This document shows, in pieces, positions 44,293 to 52,621 of a stretch of DNA of 64,000 nt (positions are counted from its first letter, which is position 1; each line of letters begins with the position of its first letter). This DNA is from an uncultured Caldilineaceae bacterium. GTDB taxonomy: Bacteria > Chloroflexota > Anaerolineae > Caldilineales > Caldilineaceae. The position numbers and the translations under genes are program-made. Under the pieces are notes generated by a model that saw only the letters and a list, made by a program, of their open reading frames with translations, did not search any database and was not told the DNA's origin. The stretch spans positions 62,001-126,000 of the forward strand of contig CATOTS010000034.1 of the NCBI GenBank assembly GCA_951813625.1. Direction: 5' to 3'.

Positions 44293-46017
44293 ATGAGATT
44301 GAAACAGACAGTGCTGGGCCTTGTCCTCGTGCTGGCGCTCGTGCTCGTGGCCGCTTGCGGCGCGCCGGCAGACACCGGCATGGCCGGCGAAGCTCCCGCC
44401 GAGGAAGCCTCCAGCGAAGACGAAGTCGTCGAGATCGAGGAGGCAGAAGAAGAGGTGATGGAGATGAGCGGCGAGATCGTCGTCAGCCTCGCCTCCAACG
44501 ACGTGCAGACCTATCAGGCCATTGCCGACGCCTACATGGAACTGCATCCGGACGTCACCGTTCACATCGAGTTGAAGGCGCCCAGTGTTGACGCCTACCT
44601 GCAGTGGATTCGCACGCAGTTCACCTCGGAGGTGCCGCGCGTTTCCATCATCGAATCGCCCCACTTGCGCGAGTTCGCCCAGGAGGGACGCCTCGTCGAC
44701 TGGGGGCCGTACCTGAACAAAGAGAACCCGTACACCGGCGAGAAGTGGGAAAACAGCTTCGAAGAGTGGGGGCTGAACCTGGTGCGCGATCCCAATACCG
44801 GTCAGATGTTCACCATGCCATACATGTCGGTCCAGACTTTCTGGATATACAACAAGGCGCTGTTTGAACAAGCCGGCATCACCGACGTTCCGCCGCGCCC
44901 GACCTGGGACGAGTTCGTCGGCTGGAATGAGAAGCTGCGCGATGCCGGTATCATTCCCATTGCGATGGAAGGCACGACCGAGCAGATCTGGGGCGGCGGC
45001 CGAATGCCCTGGCTGATGCGCTCCGCCATGGACCAGTACCACCGCGACGACCTGGAGATTATCCAGTGCCAAGAAGGTGACTGGTGCTTCCGCGAGGGCA
45101 TCGACGACGTTTGGACTTACGATCCTACAGACGTACGCAACGATGACCCTGACCGCGTCTCCGTCAACATCGCCCGCCACCTGGCTGCGTTGCGCGACGG
45201 CGCGATCAACTTCGACAACGAGTGCACAGTAGAGATGATGACGCAGGTCGGACGCGTATTCCAGACGGCGAACGGCTTCGTGCCCGAAGGTTGGACCGGG
45301 ATGACGGATGCCTATCCGCTCTTCCTGACGCAGCAGGCGGCGATGCGTATGGTGCACGGCGGCATCTATACCAGCCTGCCCAAGGACATCCGCTCGCTGG
45401 CGCAAGGTGAGTACGGCGGCAGCGGAGAAGTCGACGAGGAGGACGCGGCGGCGGCGGTCGAGTTTGAATTTGACCGCTTCGCTTTCCCGACCATCGAAGG
45501 GCCGTGTGTGCAGGGCACAGCGCGCGCCAACGAGCTGACCCAGGGCTATCTCGCTCTGCCGCTCAAAAACCGCGCCCAGAACGACCTCGAAGTCGATTTC
45601 ATCATGTTTTGGACCAGCCCGCAAGGCATAGCCATCTACCTCGAAAACAAGCTGGACACCGAGAATCTGCAGGGGGGCATCGCGGGTCCGCCGCTGATCA
45701 AGAACGTGACACTGCCGGGCGAGATGCAGGAAGTGTTCGACAACGCCGTCTTTGTCGGCAACTATGAGAAACCGGGCGCGCCCGGCGACGCGGTGGCGCG
45801 CGGCTTCTTCAAGTATGAGGAGACCAAGCGGGAATGGTCGATCATGGTGCAGGAGTTCTTCGAGGGCAAGATAACCGCCGAGGAGTTCGCCGAAGGTTAC
45901 CAGACTCTGCTTGAAGACAACTTTGACGGACTGCTTGAGTTCCTCAACCTCACGCACGAGGACCTCGACAGTCCCGAGAAGCGTCCGCCTGGCTGGGTCG
46001 CGGCCGGGCCATACTAA
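44293..46017 (+). CDS. sugar ABC transporter substrate-binding lipoprotein
   Basis: This encodes 574 residues from MRLKQTVLGLVLVLALVLV with lipobox VAAC; the ATG at 44284 is also possible, but AAAGG is better spaced for 44293. After the Cys there is a strongly acidic linker (EEASSEDEVVEIEEAEEEVM), then an extracellular solute-binding family 1 domain (EIVVSLASNDVQTYQAIADA, YMSVQTFWIYNKALFEQAG, RPTWDEFVGWNEKLRDAG). It is longer than typical family-1 proteins (about 420-450). It captures the sugar for the two permeases downstream. No ATPase is encoded nearby, so a shared MsmX/UgpC-type ATPase is expected. A hairpin follows the stop. Confidence 0.9.
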   Translation: MRLKQTVLGLVLVLALVLVAACGAPADTGMAGEAPAEEASSEDEVVEIEEAEEEVMEMSGEIVVSLASNDVQTYQAIADAYMELHPDVTVHIELKAPSVDAYLQWIRTQFTSEVPRVSIIESPHLREFAQEGRLVDWGPYLNKENPYTGEKWENSFEEWGLNLVRDPNTGQMFTMPYMSVQTFWIYNKALFEQAGITDVPPRPTWDEFVGWNEKLRDAGIIPIAMEGTTEQIWGGGRMPWLMRSAMDQYHRDDLEIIQCQEGDWCFREGIDDVWTYDPTDVRNDDPDRVSVNIARHLAALRDGAINFDNECTVEMMTQVGRVFQTANGFVPEGWTGMTDAYPLFLTQQAAMRMVHGGIYTSLPKDIRSLAQGEYGGSGEVDEEDAAAAVEFEFDRFAFPTIEGPCVQGTARANELTQGYLALPLKNRAQNDLEVDFIMFWTSPQGIAIYLENKLDTENLQGGIAGPPLIKNVTLPGEMQEVFDNAVFVGNYEKPGAPGDAVARGFFKYEETKREWSIMVQEFFEGKITAEEFAEGYQTLLEDNFDGLLEFLNLTHEDLDSPEKRPPGWVAAGPY

Positions 46018-46023
46018 GAGACC

Positions 46024-46059
46024 AGCTGCGCCGCTGGGAGTAGATCGGGCGGCGCAGCT
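46024..46059 (+). promoter_or_regulatory. intercistronic hairpin between binding protein and permease
   Basis: A perfect 11-bp stem (AGCTGCGCCGC with GCGGCGCAGCT) and a 14-base loop lie 6 bases after the binding-protein stop. There is no U-tract. Such hairpins commonly stabilise the upstream message or partly terminate, raising binding protein over permease. Confidence 0.6.
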
Positions 46060-46142
46060 TCAGCCTAAGCCAACGTTTGTCGATGGGCTTGTCAACGACG
46101 CAAGAGTCGAACAAGAAACGACCGAATCATAGAAGATCAGGC

Positions 46143-48185
46143 ATGCCGCTCTCGCCAGGGAGCGGCTTGTCTGGTCTGTGCAATTTGCAGTCCATTGGTG
46201 GACTAAGGCGTGCTCTTGGCGTCCTCGCGCTCGCCGCCGCGCTCGCGGCGACCCTGGCCCTGCCGCTCGCTGCGCAGGCGCCGGCAGGACTCCTCTGGGA
46301 GCACGACGCCTCCAGCCGCGTCGAGGCCGTTGCCGTTTCCGAAGACGGCGCACGCGTGGCCGTCGGCGGCAGAGACAACTATCTGCGGCTCTTCGACGTT
46401 TCCGGCGAACTGCTGTGGCAATTCGAGGCCGAGAACAGCATTCTCGGCCTCGACATCTCCCCCGACGGCCAGTGGATCGCCGTCGCCTCGGAGGACCGCT
46501 TCGTCTACCTTCTTGACGCTGACGGCAACCTCCTCTGGCAGTTCAAGGCGGCCCGTCCGATGAACAACGCTGCCGTCGCCCGCGACGGCTCTCTCGTCGC
46601 CGCCACCTCCGACGACCTCTCTGTATACGCCCTCGACGCCGAAGGCAACCTGCTCTGGCAGGAGGAGGTCGGCATTGGCGTGAAGGCCGTTGACGTCTAC
46701 GGCAGCGGCGAGAAGGCGCGCGTCGTCGTCGGCTCCGATGACGGCTTCGTCACCATCTACAGCCGCAGCGGCAGTACCCTGCTGCAGGCGGGCCTGGATT
46801 ACAGTGTGCGCTCGGTCTCCGTCAGTGCAAACGGGGCCCGTATTCTCACCGGGGCCAGCGACGGCTCGGCGACCATGCTCAACGGCGCGAACGGCTCCGA
46901 AATCTGGCGGTTCAAGGCCGAGGATGCCATTTCCGGCGTCTCAATCGCGGCCGACGGCTCGACCGCGCTCGTCGGCTCAGAGGACGACAGCGCCTACCTG
47001 CTGGACCGCGACGGCGCGCTGGCGCATCGCTTCCAGCAGGATGAAGAGGTGCTCGGCGTTGCCCTTGCCGGCGACGGCAGCAGCCTCGCCCTGGGCACAG
47101 CCTCGGGCGCGGCCAGGATTTACGACCGCGGCGCGACCCTCGCCGGCGCGGCGCAGTCCACGGCGCAGCGCCAGCGGACCTTGCTCCTGGTCTTTGGGCT
47201 GGTCCTTGTCCTTGTTCTTGCCGCGGTCTGGGCCGCGCGCAACACGGTCTCAGGGCAACAGGTCTGGCAGCGCAGCGCAGCCGGACCCCTGGGCGTCCTG
47301 CAGGCCATGTGGAGCGCGCGACTCTCCTACCTGCTCATCCTGCCCACGCTCGCCTTTCTGCTCACGTTCAACTATTATCCAGCCTTCTCCGGACTCTACC
47401 ACGCTTTCACTGATTGGAGCCCGGGCGCCCGCACCGAGTGGGTCGGTCTCTCCAATTTCCGCTTCCTGATGGAGGACCGCTTTTTCATCTCCGGCTTCCG
47501 CAACGCCGCCATCCTCGTCGTCGTATCCGTCTTGAAGACGATGACCTTGCCGCTCCTGGCGGCCGAGTTCATCTTCAATCTGCGCAACCGCTTCTCCCAG
47601 TACTGGTTCCGCACGCTCTTCGTCGTCCCCATCGTGTTGCCCGCGGTCGTCGAGATCCTCGTCTGGAACAACATTTACGACCCGGCCATCGGGCTGCTCA
47701 ACGAGAGTCTCAAGTTGGTGGGCCTCGAACATCTCACGCGCGTCTGGTACGGGGACGCCAGCGTCGCGCTCGGTTCGATCATCTTCATCGGCGTGCCCTG
47801 GGTGAACGCATTCGCGCTGCTCATCTTTTACGGCGGCCTCATCTCTGTCTCCAATGAGATCATTGACGCCAGTCTTGTCGACGGCGCCAGCGCCTGGCGG
47901 CGATTTTGGAGCATCGACCTGCCACTGCTGATGGGCCAGATCAAGCTGCTCTTGATTCTCAATTTCATCAACGCCGTGCAGACCTTCGAGCTGGTCTTTC
48001 TTACCACCGGCGGCGGACCCGGCGCCGCGACCTACACGCCGGCGCTCGAACTCTACTACCTGGCCATGCGCATGGACCGCATGGGCGTGGCCTCGGCAAT
48101 CGGCATGATTCTCTTCTTTATCATTTTGGCGGGCACGATTGTGAATATGCGTTTGGTCAAGTCCTCGAACGAGTACGAGGCCTGA
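46143..48185 (+). CDS. sugar ABC permease fused to a seven-bladed beta-propeller
   Basis: This encodes 680 residues in one open frame. Residues about 21-46 form a signal peptide or anchor (ALGVLALAAALAATLALPL, then AQA). Residues about 50-330 are seven WD40/PQQ-like blades of about 40 residues, each ending in a strand such as YLRLFDVSGE, VYLLDADGN, VYALDAEGN, AYLLDRDGA and starting LLWQF-like. A membrane segment (LLLVFGLVLVLVLAAVWAA) returns the chain to the cytoplasm, and residues about 395-680 are a complete MalF/UgpA-type permease with six segments and EAA loop DASLVDGASAWRRFWSIDLP. The propeller would sit outside the cell next to the binding protein. Such an N-terminal fusion is not part of the standard family. 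The start at 46143 is chosen for its signal peptide; ATG 46083 is an alternative. Confidence 0.9.
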   Translation: MPLSPGSGLSGLCNLQSIGGLRRALGVLALAAALAATLALPLAAQAPAGLLWEHDASSRVEAVAVSEDGARVAVGGRDNYLRLFDVSGELLWQFEAENSILGLDISPDGQWIAVASEDRFVYLLDADGNLLWQFKAARPMNNAAVARDGSLVAATSDDLSVYALDAEGNLLWQEEVGIGVKAVDVYGSGEKARVVVGSDDGFVTIYSRSGSTLLQAGLDYSVRSVSVSANGARILTGASDGSATMLNGANGSEIWRFKAEDAISGVSIAADGSTALVGSEDDSAYLLDRDGALAHRFQQDEEVLGVALAGDGSSLALGTASGAARIYDRGATLAGAAQSTAQRQRTLLLVFGLVLVLVLAAVWAARNTVSGQQVWQRSAAGPLGVLQAMWSARLSYLLILPTLAFLLTFNYYPAFSGLYHAFTDWSPGARTEWVGLSNFRFLMEDRFFISGFRNAAILVVVSVLKTMTLPLLAAEFIFNLRNRFSQYWFRTLFVVPIVLPAVVEILVWNNIYDPAIGLLNESLKLVGLEHLTRVWYGDASVALGSIIFIGVPWVNAFALLIFYGGLISVSNEIIDASLVDGASAWRRFWSIDLPLLMGQIKLLLILNFINAVQTFELVFLTTGGGPGAATYTPALELYYLAMRMDRMGVASAIGMILFFIILAGTIVNMRLVKSSNEYEA

Positions 48186-48186
48186 G

Positions 48187-49104
48187 ATGGCAACCGCGCG
48201 CGACACGAAGGGATCGGAGCAGGCGGCCGCCGTGGCCGCGCGCGGCGAAAGCGGCGCAGCCACCGGCTTCACCCTTCGCCTTGGCCGGTTGAGCGGCGGT
48301 CAGTTCCTGCTCTACATCGTGCTGGTGGTCCTCCTGATCATCACCTTCATTCCGATCCTCTACCTTGTGGCGCTCTCGCTCAAGGACAACGGCCAGATTT
48401 ACGGCCGCTTTTGGTCGTTGCCGAATCCCTACCGCTGGGAAAACTTTGGCCTCGGCTCGCTGGTCATCTGGCGCCCGATTCTCAACTCGATCCTTACCTC
48501 GGGCAGCTCGACCGCCGCCACCGTTGTTCTGGCCAGCCTGGCCGGCTACGTCTTTGCCCGCCACCGCTTCCCCGGCAAGGAGATGCTCTACACCGGCATT
48601 CTCGCGCTGCTGATGATCCCGCCCATTCTGACCTTGATCCCGGCCTATGTCTTGATTCTCAACATGGGCCTGGAAAACACCTACTGGGCGCTGATCCTGC
48701 CATGGACCTCGGGCGGGCAGGTCTTTGCGCTGCTGCTGTGCCGCAGCTTCTTCGCGACCCTGCCCGAAGAGTTTTTCGACGCCGCCCGCATCGACGGGGC
48801 CAGCGAGCTGCAGAGCTTTGCCCAGATCGCGGTCCCTCTTTCGGCGCCAATCCTGGTCACCGTCGCGGTCGTGCGGCTGGTCACAACCTACAACCAGTTC
48901 ATGTGGCCCCTTGTCGTCATCTCCAGCCCCAAGCGCCAGGTTGTCGCCGTCGCCCTAACACAGTTCACCTCCGAAATAGGCGTCACCGATCTTGGGCCGC
49001 AGATGGCGGGATACATCCTGGCCTCCATTCCCTTGATTGTGCTCTTCTCCTTTGGCATGAGACACTACGTGCGCGGCCTGACCGCCGGCGGCCTGAAAGC
49101 TTAG
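48187..49104 (+). CDS. sugar ABC transporter permease (MalG/UgpE-like)
   Basis: This encodes 305 residues, with about 40 polar N-terminal residues before the first membrane segment (FLLYIVLVVLLIITFIPIL). Six segments follow the MalG topology. The EAA loop is FFDAARIDGASELQSFAQIA followed by VPLSAP. It begins 1 base after the stop of the propeller-permease fusion, so the two are translationally coupled and form a heterodimeric channel. The Gfo/Idh/MocA gene follows after 39 bases. Confidence 0.92.
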   Translation: MATARDTKGSEQAAAVAARGESGAATGFTLRLGRLSGGQFLLYIVLVVLLIITFIPILYLVALSLKDNGQIYGRFWSLPNPYRWENFGLGSLVIWRPILNSILTSGSSTAATVVLASLAGYVFARHRFPGKEMLYTGILALLMIPPILTLIPAYVLILNMGLENTYWALILPWTSGGQVFALLLCRSFFATLPEEFFDAARIDGASELQSFAQIAVPLSAPILVTVAVVRLVTTYNQFMWPLVVISSPKRQVVAVALTQFTSEIGVTDLGPQMAGYILASIPLIVLFSFGMRHYVRGLTAGGLKA

Positions 49105-49143
49105 GCCCGACTTCATCCCACGATTCAGTTTCGAGGTTCCCCA

Positions 49144-50187
49144 ATGGACAAAGTACGCATCGGCGTGTTGAGCCACGCCCACGGTCACAGCAACACCTAC
49201 TGCCGCGAGATGCTCGGTTTTGACGATGTGGAGCTGGTCGCCTGCTGGGACGACAACGAGGAGCGGGGCCGCGAGGCCGCGTCCGCCTTCGGCATGGAAT
49301 ACCGCGCCGAATCGAGCGCTGTCAGCGACGACCCCAGCATCGACGCTGTGATCGTCACCACCGAGACGGACCGCCACGCCGATTTCGTCGAGCAGGCCGC
49401 CGAAGCCGGCAAAGCAATCCTGTGCCAGAAGCCGCTCGCCACTACGCTTTACGACTGTGACCGCATCATCGATGCTGTCCGCCGCACCGGCGTCAAGTTC
49501 AGCGTGGCCTTCCAGATGCGTCAGGATCCGGTCAACCGCAAGATCAAGGAGCTTGTCGACGCCAAAGCGGTCGGAGAGATCGCGGTCATTCGCCGCCGGC
49601 ACTGCATCGGCGTGCTCAACAACGAGGCCTTCTTCACCGGCCCCACGCGCTGGCACATCGATCCGGTGGCAAACGTGGGCATGTTCTTTGACGACGCTAT
49701 CCACGCCGCCGACTGGTTCTACTGGACCTTTGGCCCGGCCACGCGCGTTATGGCCGAAATCGACAACATCGTCACCAAGCTCGCGCCCGACGACAACGGC
49801 GTTGCCATTTATCGCTTCGCCAACGGCGCGATCGGCACGCTCTTCAACGGCTCCACCACCGTCGCCGGCGTGAACACGACCGAAATCTATGGCTCTGAAG
49901 GCACCATAATCCAGGACTACGGCGACGGTCCGTCTACAATGGCCCCGCGTGCGCCGGGCGCGGCCCCGCTACGCATGATCCGCCAGGGCGACAGCGAGTG
50001 GGAAGAGTTTCACCTGCCGATTCCGGCCAGCCAGGGAGAGCGGATCGCGGCCGTGCCGCGGCCATTCATCGACTATGTGCGCGGGTTAAGCGAGGAGCAT
50101 GTCGGCGCCGAAGAGGGGCGCAGATCGGTGGAGATGATATTGGGGGCCTATCGGTCGGCGCGTGAGGGCCGGCGGGTCTCACTTTGA
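49144..50187 (+). CDS. Gfo/Idh/MocA family oxidoreductase (second in operon)
   Basis: This encodes 347 residues. The N terminus MDKVRIGVLSHAHGHSNTY has an atypical dinucleotide-binding loop: GVLSHAHGHS instead of GxGxxG. The usual EKP motif is QKP in AILCQKPLATTLYDCDRI. The C-terminal domain has VKFSVAFQMRQDPVNRKIKE and NVGMFFDDAIHAADWFYWTF. Proteins with the SHAHGH start are a recognisable subgroup of this family. NAD(P) binding is still likely. It closes the sugar ABC operon and overlaps the convergent hicB end by 9 bases. Confidence 0.88.
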   Translation: MDKVRIGVLSHAHGHSNTYCREMLGFDDVELVACWDDNEERGREAASAFGMEYRAESSAVSDDPSIDAVIVTTETDRHADFVEQAAEAGKAILCQKPLATTLYDCDRIIDAVRRTGVKFSVAFQMRQDPVNRKIKELVDAKAVGEIAVIRRRHCIGVLNNEAFFTGPTRWHIDPVANVGMFFDDAIHAADWFYWTFGPATRVMAEIDNIVTKLAPDDNGVAIYRFANGAIGTLFNGSTTVAGVNTTEIYGSEGTIIQDYGDGPSTMAPRAPGAAPLRMIRQGDSEWEEFHLPIPASQGERIAAVPRPFIDYVRGLSEEHVGAEEGRRSVEMILGAYRSAREGRRVSL

Positions 50188-50397
50188 TGCGGATTCAGGC
50201 AGACGCGACCGCATTTGAGACTTGCTTTCTCTTTCAATTTCTCTCCACTCGTCAAAGATCTCTCGCAACTGACGATGAACTTCGCCCGCATCGGCTCCGT
50301 GGCAGCATGGCCCGATGATGCCAGGACAAGACCCAATGAAGCACTGGTCTTCGTCCGACCACTCCACGACTCCGTTATACTCCGGGAATTCGATCAT
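50179..50397 (-). CDS. hicB: HicB-type antitoxin
   Basis: This encodes 72 residues, MIEFPEYNGVVEWSDEDQCF with the HicB partial RNase H-like fold (FIGSCPGIIGPCCHGADAGE, VHRQLREIFDEWREI). It is shorter than many HicB proteins and lacks an obvious DNA-binding C terminus. The start overlaps the hicA stop by 4 bases (ATGA), the usual order hicA then hicB. It neutralises the HicA mRNA interferase by masking its active site. Confidence 0.82.
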   Translation of the reverse strand: MIEFPEYNGVVEWSDEDQCFIGSCPGIIGPCCHGADAGEVHRQLREIFDEWREIERESKSQMRSRLPESASK

Positions 50398-50588
50398 TCT
50401 TGCGCCTCCTCGATGGAATTCCTGACTTCCTTTTCCTGGTAAGGTTTGGCGTCGTCACTGGGATTTCCAGAAATCGTAACCCTGACTCCCTTGGGATGTG
50501 TGTAATTCCTGTGGCTACCTTTCCCACCTCGATTAACAAAACCTGCCTTCCTGAGGTCTCTGATCAACTCCCGAATCTTACGGGGCAT
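50394..50588 (-). CDS. hicA: HicA-type mRNA interferase toxin
   Basis: This encodes 64 residues: MPRKIRELIRDLRKAGFVNR then GGKGSHRNYTHPKGVRVTIS. The family hallmark is the double-stranded RNA-binding-like fold with active-site His in GSHRNY. It is complete and shows no damage, in contrast to the VapC toxin at 27041. It forms an overlapping operon with hicB. Position between the sugar ABC operon and a sugar isomerase gene suggests a small inserted module. Confidence 0.85.
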   Translation of the reverse strand: MPRKIRELIRDLRKAGFVNRGGKGSHRNYTHPKGVRVTISGNPSDDAKPYQEKEVRNSIEEAQE

Positions 50589-50758
50589 TTGTCTCCAGTG
50601 ATTCTGCCAAGTTCTAAGGTGGCCTCGATTCTGAACTCAGCCAGGACGGCAAATTAATCGCACCTGTCCTAGCGCAGGAAATTGTAAGTCTATTCACGCC
50701 ATCTTGCAAGAGGGCAACAGGAGACTTGAGAAGCCGCTCATCAGGTTAGACTGTCTTC

Positions 50759-51643
50759 TCATATCAGAGGCAAGAGGGCTTTCGCAGTTTCCTCGACTAG
50801 CCAGTCGTAAAAAGCTTCCGAGAGAACGCCGCTTCCGTGGTCCTGGATGAACTGAAGCTGCTCGGGTGTCAGCTCCTCTTCGGCCGCGGCCACCGCGTTC
50901 TCATAGGGGTTGGCAGGAGTACGGTCGAGCGGCGCGACAAACTCTACCGTTAGCGCGCCGTCATAGCCGATCTCCTTCAGAGTCTGCACAATCAGAGGCC
51001 AGTCGAGCGCGCCCATCCCGCATGCCATGCGGTTGTTGTCGGCCACGTGAAAGTCGACCAGCCGCTCCTGCGTGCTCCGAATCGCTGCGATCAGATCGGC
51101 CTCTTCGATATTCAGGTGAAAGGTGTCGATGCAGACGCCGCATTCCGGCCCGACCTCTTCAGCGAGCAGCATGGCCTGGTCGGCCCGGTTGAGAAAGTTG
51201 GTCTCGAAGCGGTTGAGCGGCTCGAGGGCCATTCGCACACCTTCTCTCTGCGCGTGGGCATAGACTTCCCTCAACCCTTCGACGGCCCAGGCCCACTCCT
51301 GCTCGGGTGTATCCATTGCCACCACTTTCCCGACCGTTGACGGCACGATCGTCACTTCGCGGCCGTCCAGCTCCTTCGCCATCGTGATGCAGCGATTCAA
51401 ATACTCCACCGAGCTGGCGCGAACACGCTCGTCAGAATCGATGAGGTCCCGCCCTTCGAACATCAGCGAGACGACGCCCCAGCAGGTGAGGCTGTGCTCG
51501 CTGAGCAGCGCCCGTACCTGCCGGGTATCGTAGGCTTCGGGCTCGCCGCTGAGCTCGATACTCTTGTAGCCGTAACGGGCCAGCCGCCGAACCGTTACCT
51601 CAATCGGCTCGGCGCGCATCCAATTGTGCATCGAGAGGTGCAT
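50759..51643 (-). CDS. sugar isomerase/epimerase (xylose isomerase-like TIM barrel)
   Basis: This encodes 294 residues, starting MHLSMHNWMRAEPIEVTVRR. It is an AP_endonuc_2-type barrel. The metal ligands of the tagatose/psicose 3-epimerase group are visible: Glu in MALEPLNRFET, Asp in CGVCIDTFHLNIEEA, His in LVDFHVADNNR and Glu in ALTVEFVAPLDR. It is cytoplasmic and likely interconverts keto-sugars or acts on inositol derivatives. It is transcribed alone on the minus strand but is close to the sugar ABC operon, whose product it may use. Confidence 0.87.
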   Translation of the reverse strand: MHLSMHNWMRAEPIEVTVRRLARYGYKSIELSGEPEAYDTRQVRALLSEHSLTCWGVVSLMFEGRDLIDSDERVRASSVEYLNRCITMAKELDGREVTIVPSTVGKVVAMDTPEQEWAWAVEGLREVYAHAQREGVRMALEPLNRFETNFLNRADQAMLLAEEVGPECGVCIDTFHLNIEEADLIAAIRSTQERLVDFHVADNNRMACGMGALDWPLIVQTLKEIGYDGALTVEFVAPLDRTPANPYENAVAAAEEELTPEQLQFIQDHGSGVLSEAFYDWLVEETAKALLPLI

Positions 51644-51706
51644 AGAAGGTCTCCTCGAGGGAATGTAGCGTACGCTGGTAGGTAGACCATGGTAGCCTGC
51701 CCTGCC

Positions 51707-52222
51707 CTACCCGGTTGGCTGCCCTTCCCCCATGCCGACCCAATTGATTTCCAGATTCGCCTGCGTTAGGAGCAGCGTGCTCAGATCGCCCACGTGCTGC
51801 TGCAGGTGTCGGATGTTGTAGATCTGCAGCTCCAGCTTGTCGAACGGCAGCCAGTGGAACCCCGACGGTGCCCCCAGGTCGGTCGTGGGAACGATCCGCT
51901 TCATTTCAGCTCGACAGAACTCGATAAACTCCAGGATCTCGTCGCGGCTGTAGGGTTGATCGGCGGAAGGCTGCTCGTGCGGCGGCCACGGTGTCGGCCC
52001 CAGGAACTGGTAGCCTTCGCGTGCGCCATTCCAAAGTGTCAGATCCTCTTCATTCGGCTGGAGGTAGAGATTGACGAAGAACAGCGCATGGTAAGCGACC
52101 CGCCAGAACGGGTTCGCCTCTCCTTCCTGGTCCCACAGTGCATCGGGACACCTGTTGACCGTCTGCTCCATCATCGACAGCGCGGCGTGGAACTGTGAAA
52201 CGAGAGTCTTAGATATATCCAT
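51707..52222 (-). CDS. DinB-family protein
   Basis: This encodes 171 residues. The ATG at 52222 follows GAGAGGAG; longer starts lack this. The four-helix DinB fold is suggested by FHAALSMMEQTVNRCPDALW, the metal His in RVAYHALFFVNLYLQ and the paired His in IYNIRHLQQHVGDLSTLLL. DinB/YfiT-like proteins bind a divalent metal and include thiol-dependent transferases; many are of unknown function. Nothing nearby narrows its role. It lies 63 bases upstream of the epimerase start in the opposite reading order on the same strand only by direction. Confidence 0.8.
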   Translation of the reverse strand: MDISKTLVSQFHAALSMMEQTVNRCPDALWDQEGEANPFWRVAYHALFFVNLYLQPNEEDLTLWNGAREGYQFLGPTPWPPHEQPSADQPYSRDEILEFIEFCRAEMKRIVPTTDLGAPSGFHWLPFDKLELQIYNIRHLQQHVGDLSTLLLTQANLEINWVGMGEGQPTG

Positions 52223-52621
52223 GCTGGCAACTCCTCTCAAATTCGTATGCGGTTGGGTTCGAAGGCAGTATTCGAACTCCACTCAGGCTGGTGCATTGCG
52301 AAGGCAATGCAGATCAAACCAATTGTAACGGCCTGAATTACCGGTTGTCAATCGCAGCAGCCATTTGGGCAGGGCAATCGCACCTAAATCTGGACGCCAG
52401 AATAACTCACAGAGGGCACTCACAAAGGGCACCCACAAGGGGTGCCCCTACTAATGGTCATTCGTTTTCGGCTGAAAAAACCGGTCTCCAGTCGCCGATG
52501 CCCTTAAGAATTCGCGACCGCGCACTATGATTGGCACTGGTCTCGGCGTTTTTTCGGCGTTGGGCTCGTATCAGGTAGTGTCGCGGGGTCTTAACCCAAT
52601 TCGATGCAATCGCCCTGCTGC
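52223..52621. other. intergenic, no supported gene
   Basis: No gene is seen. AGGGCACTCACAAAGGGCAC and CCACAAGGGGTGCCCCTAC form a small repeat-rich patch near 52415-52455, including the hairpin GGGCACCC/GGGTGCCCC. Confidence 0.5.
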
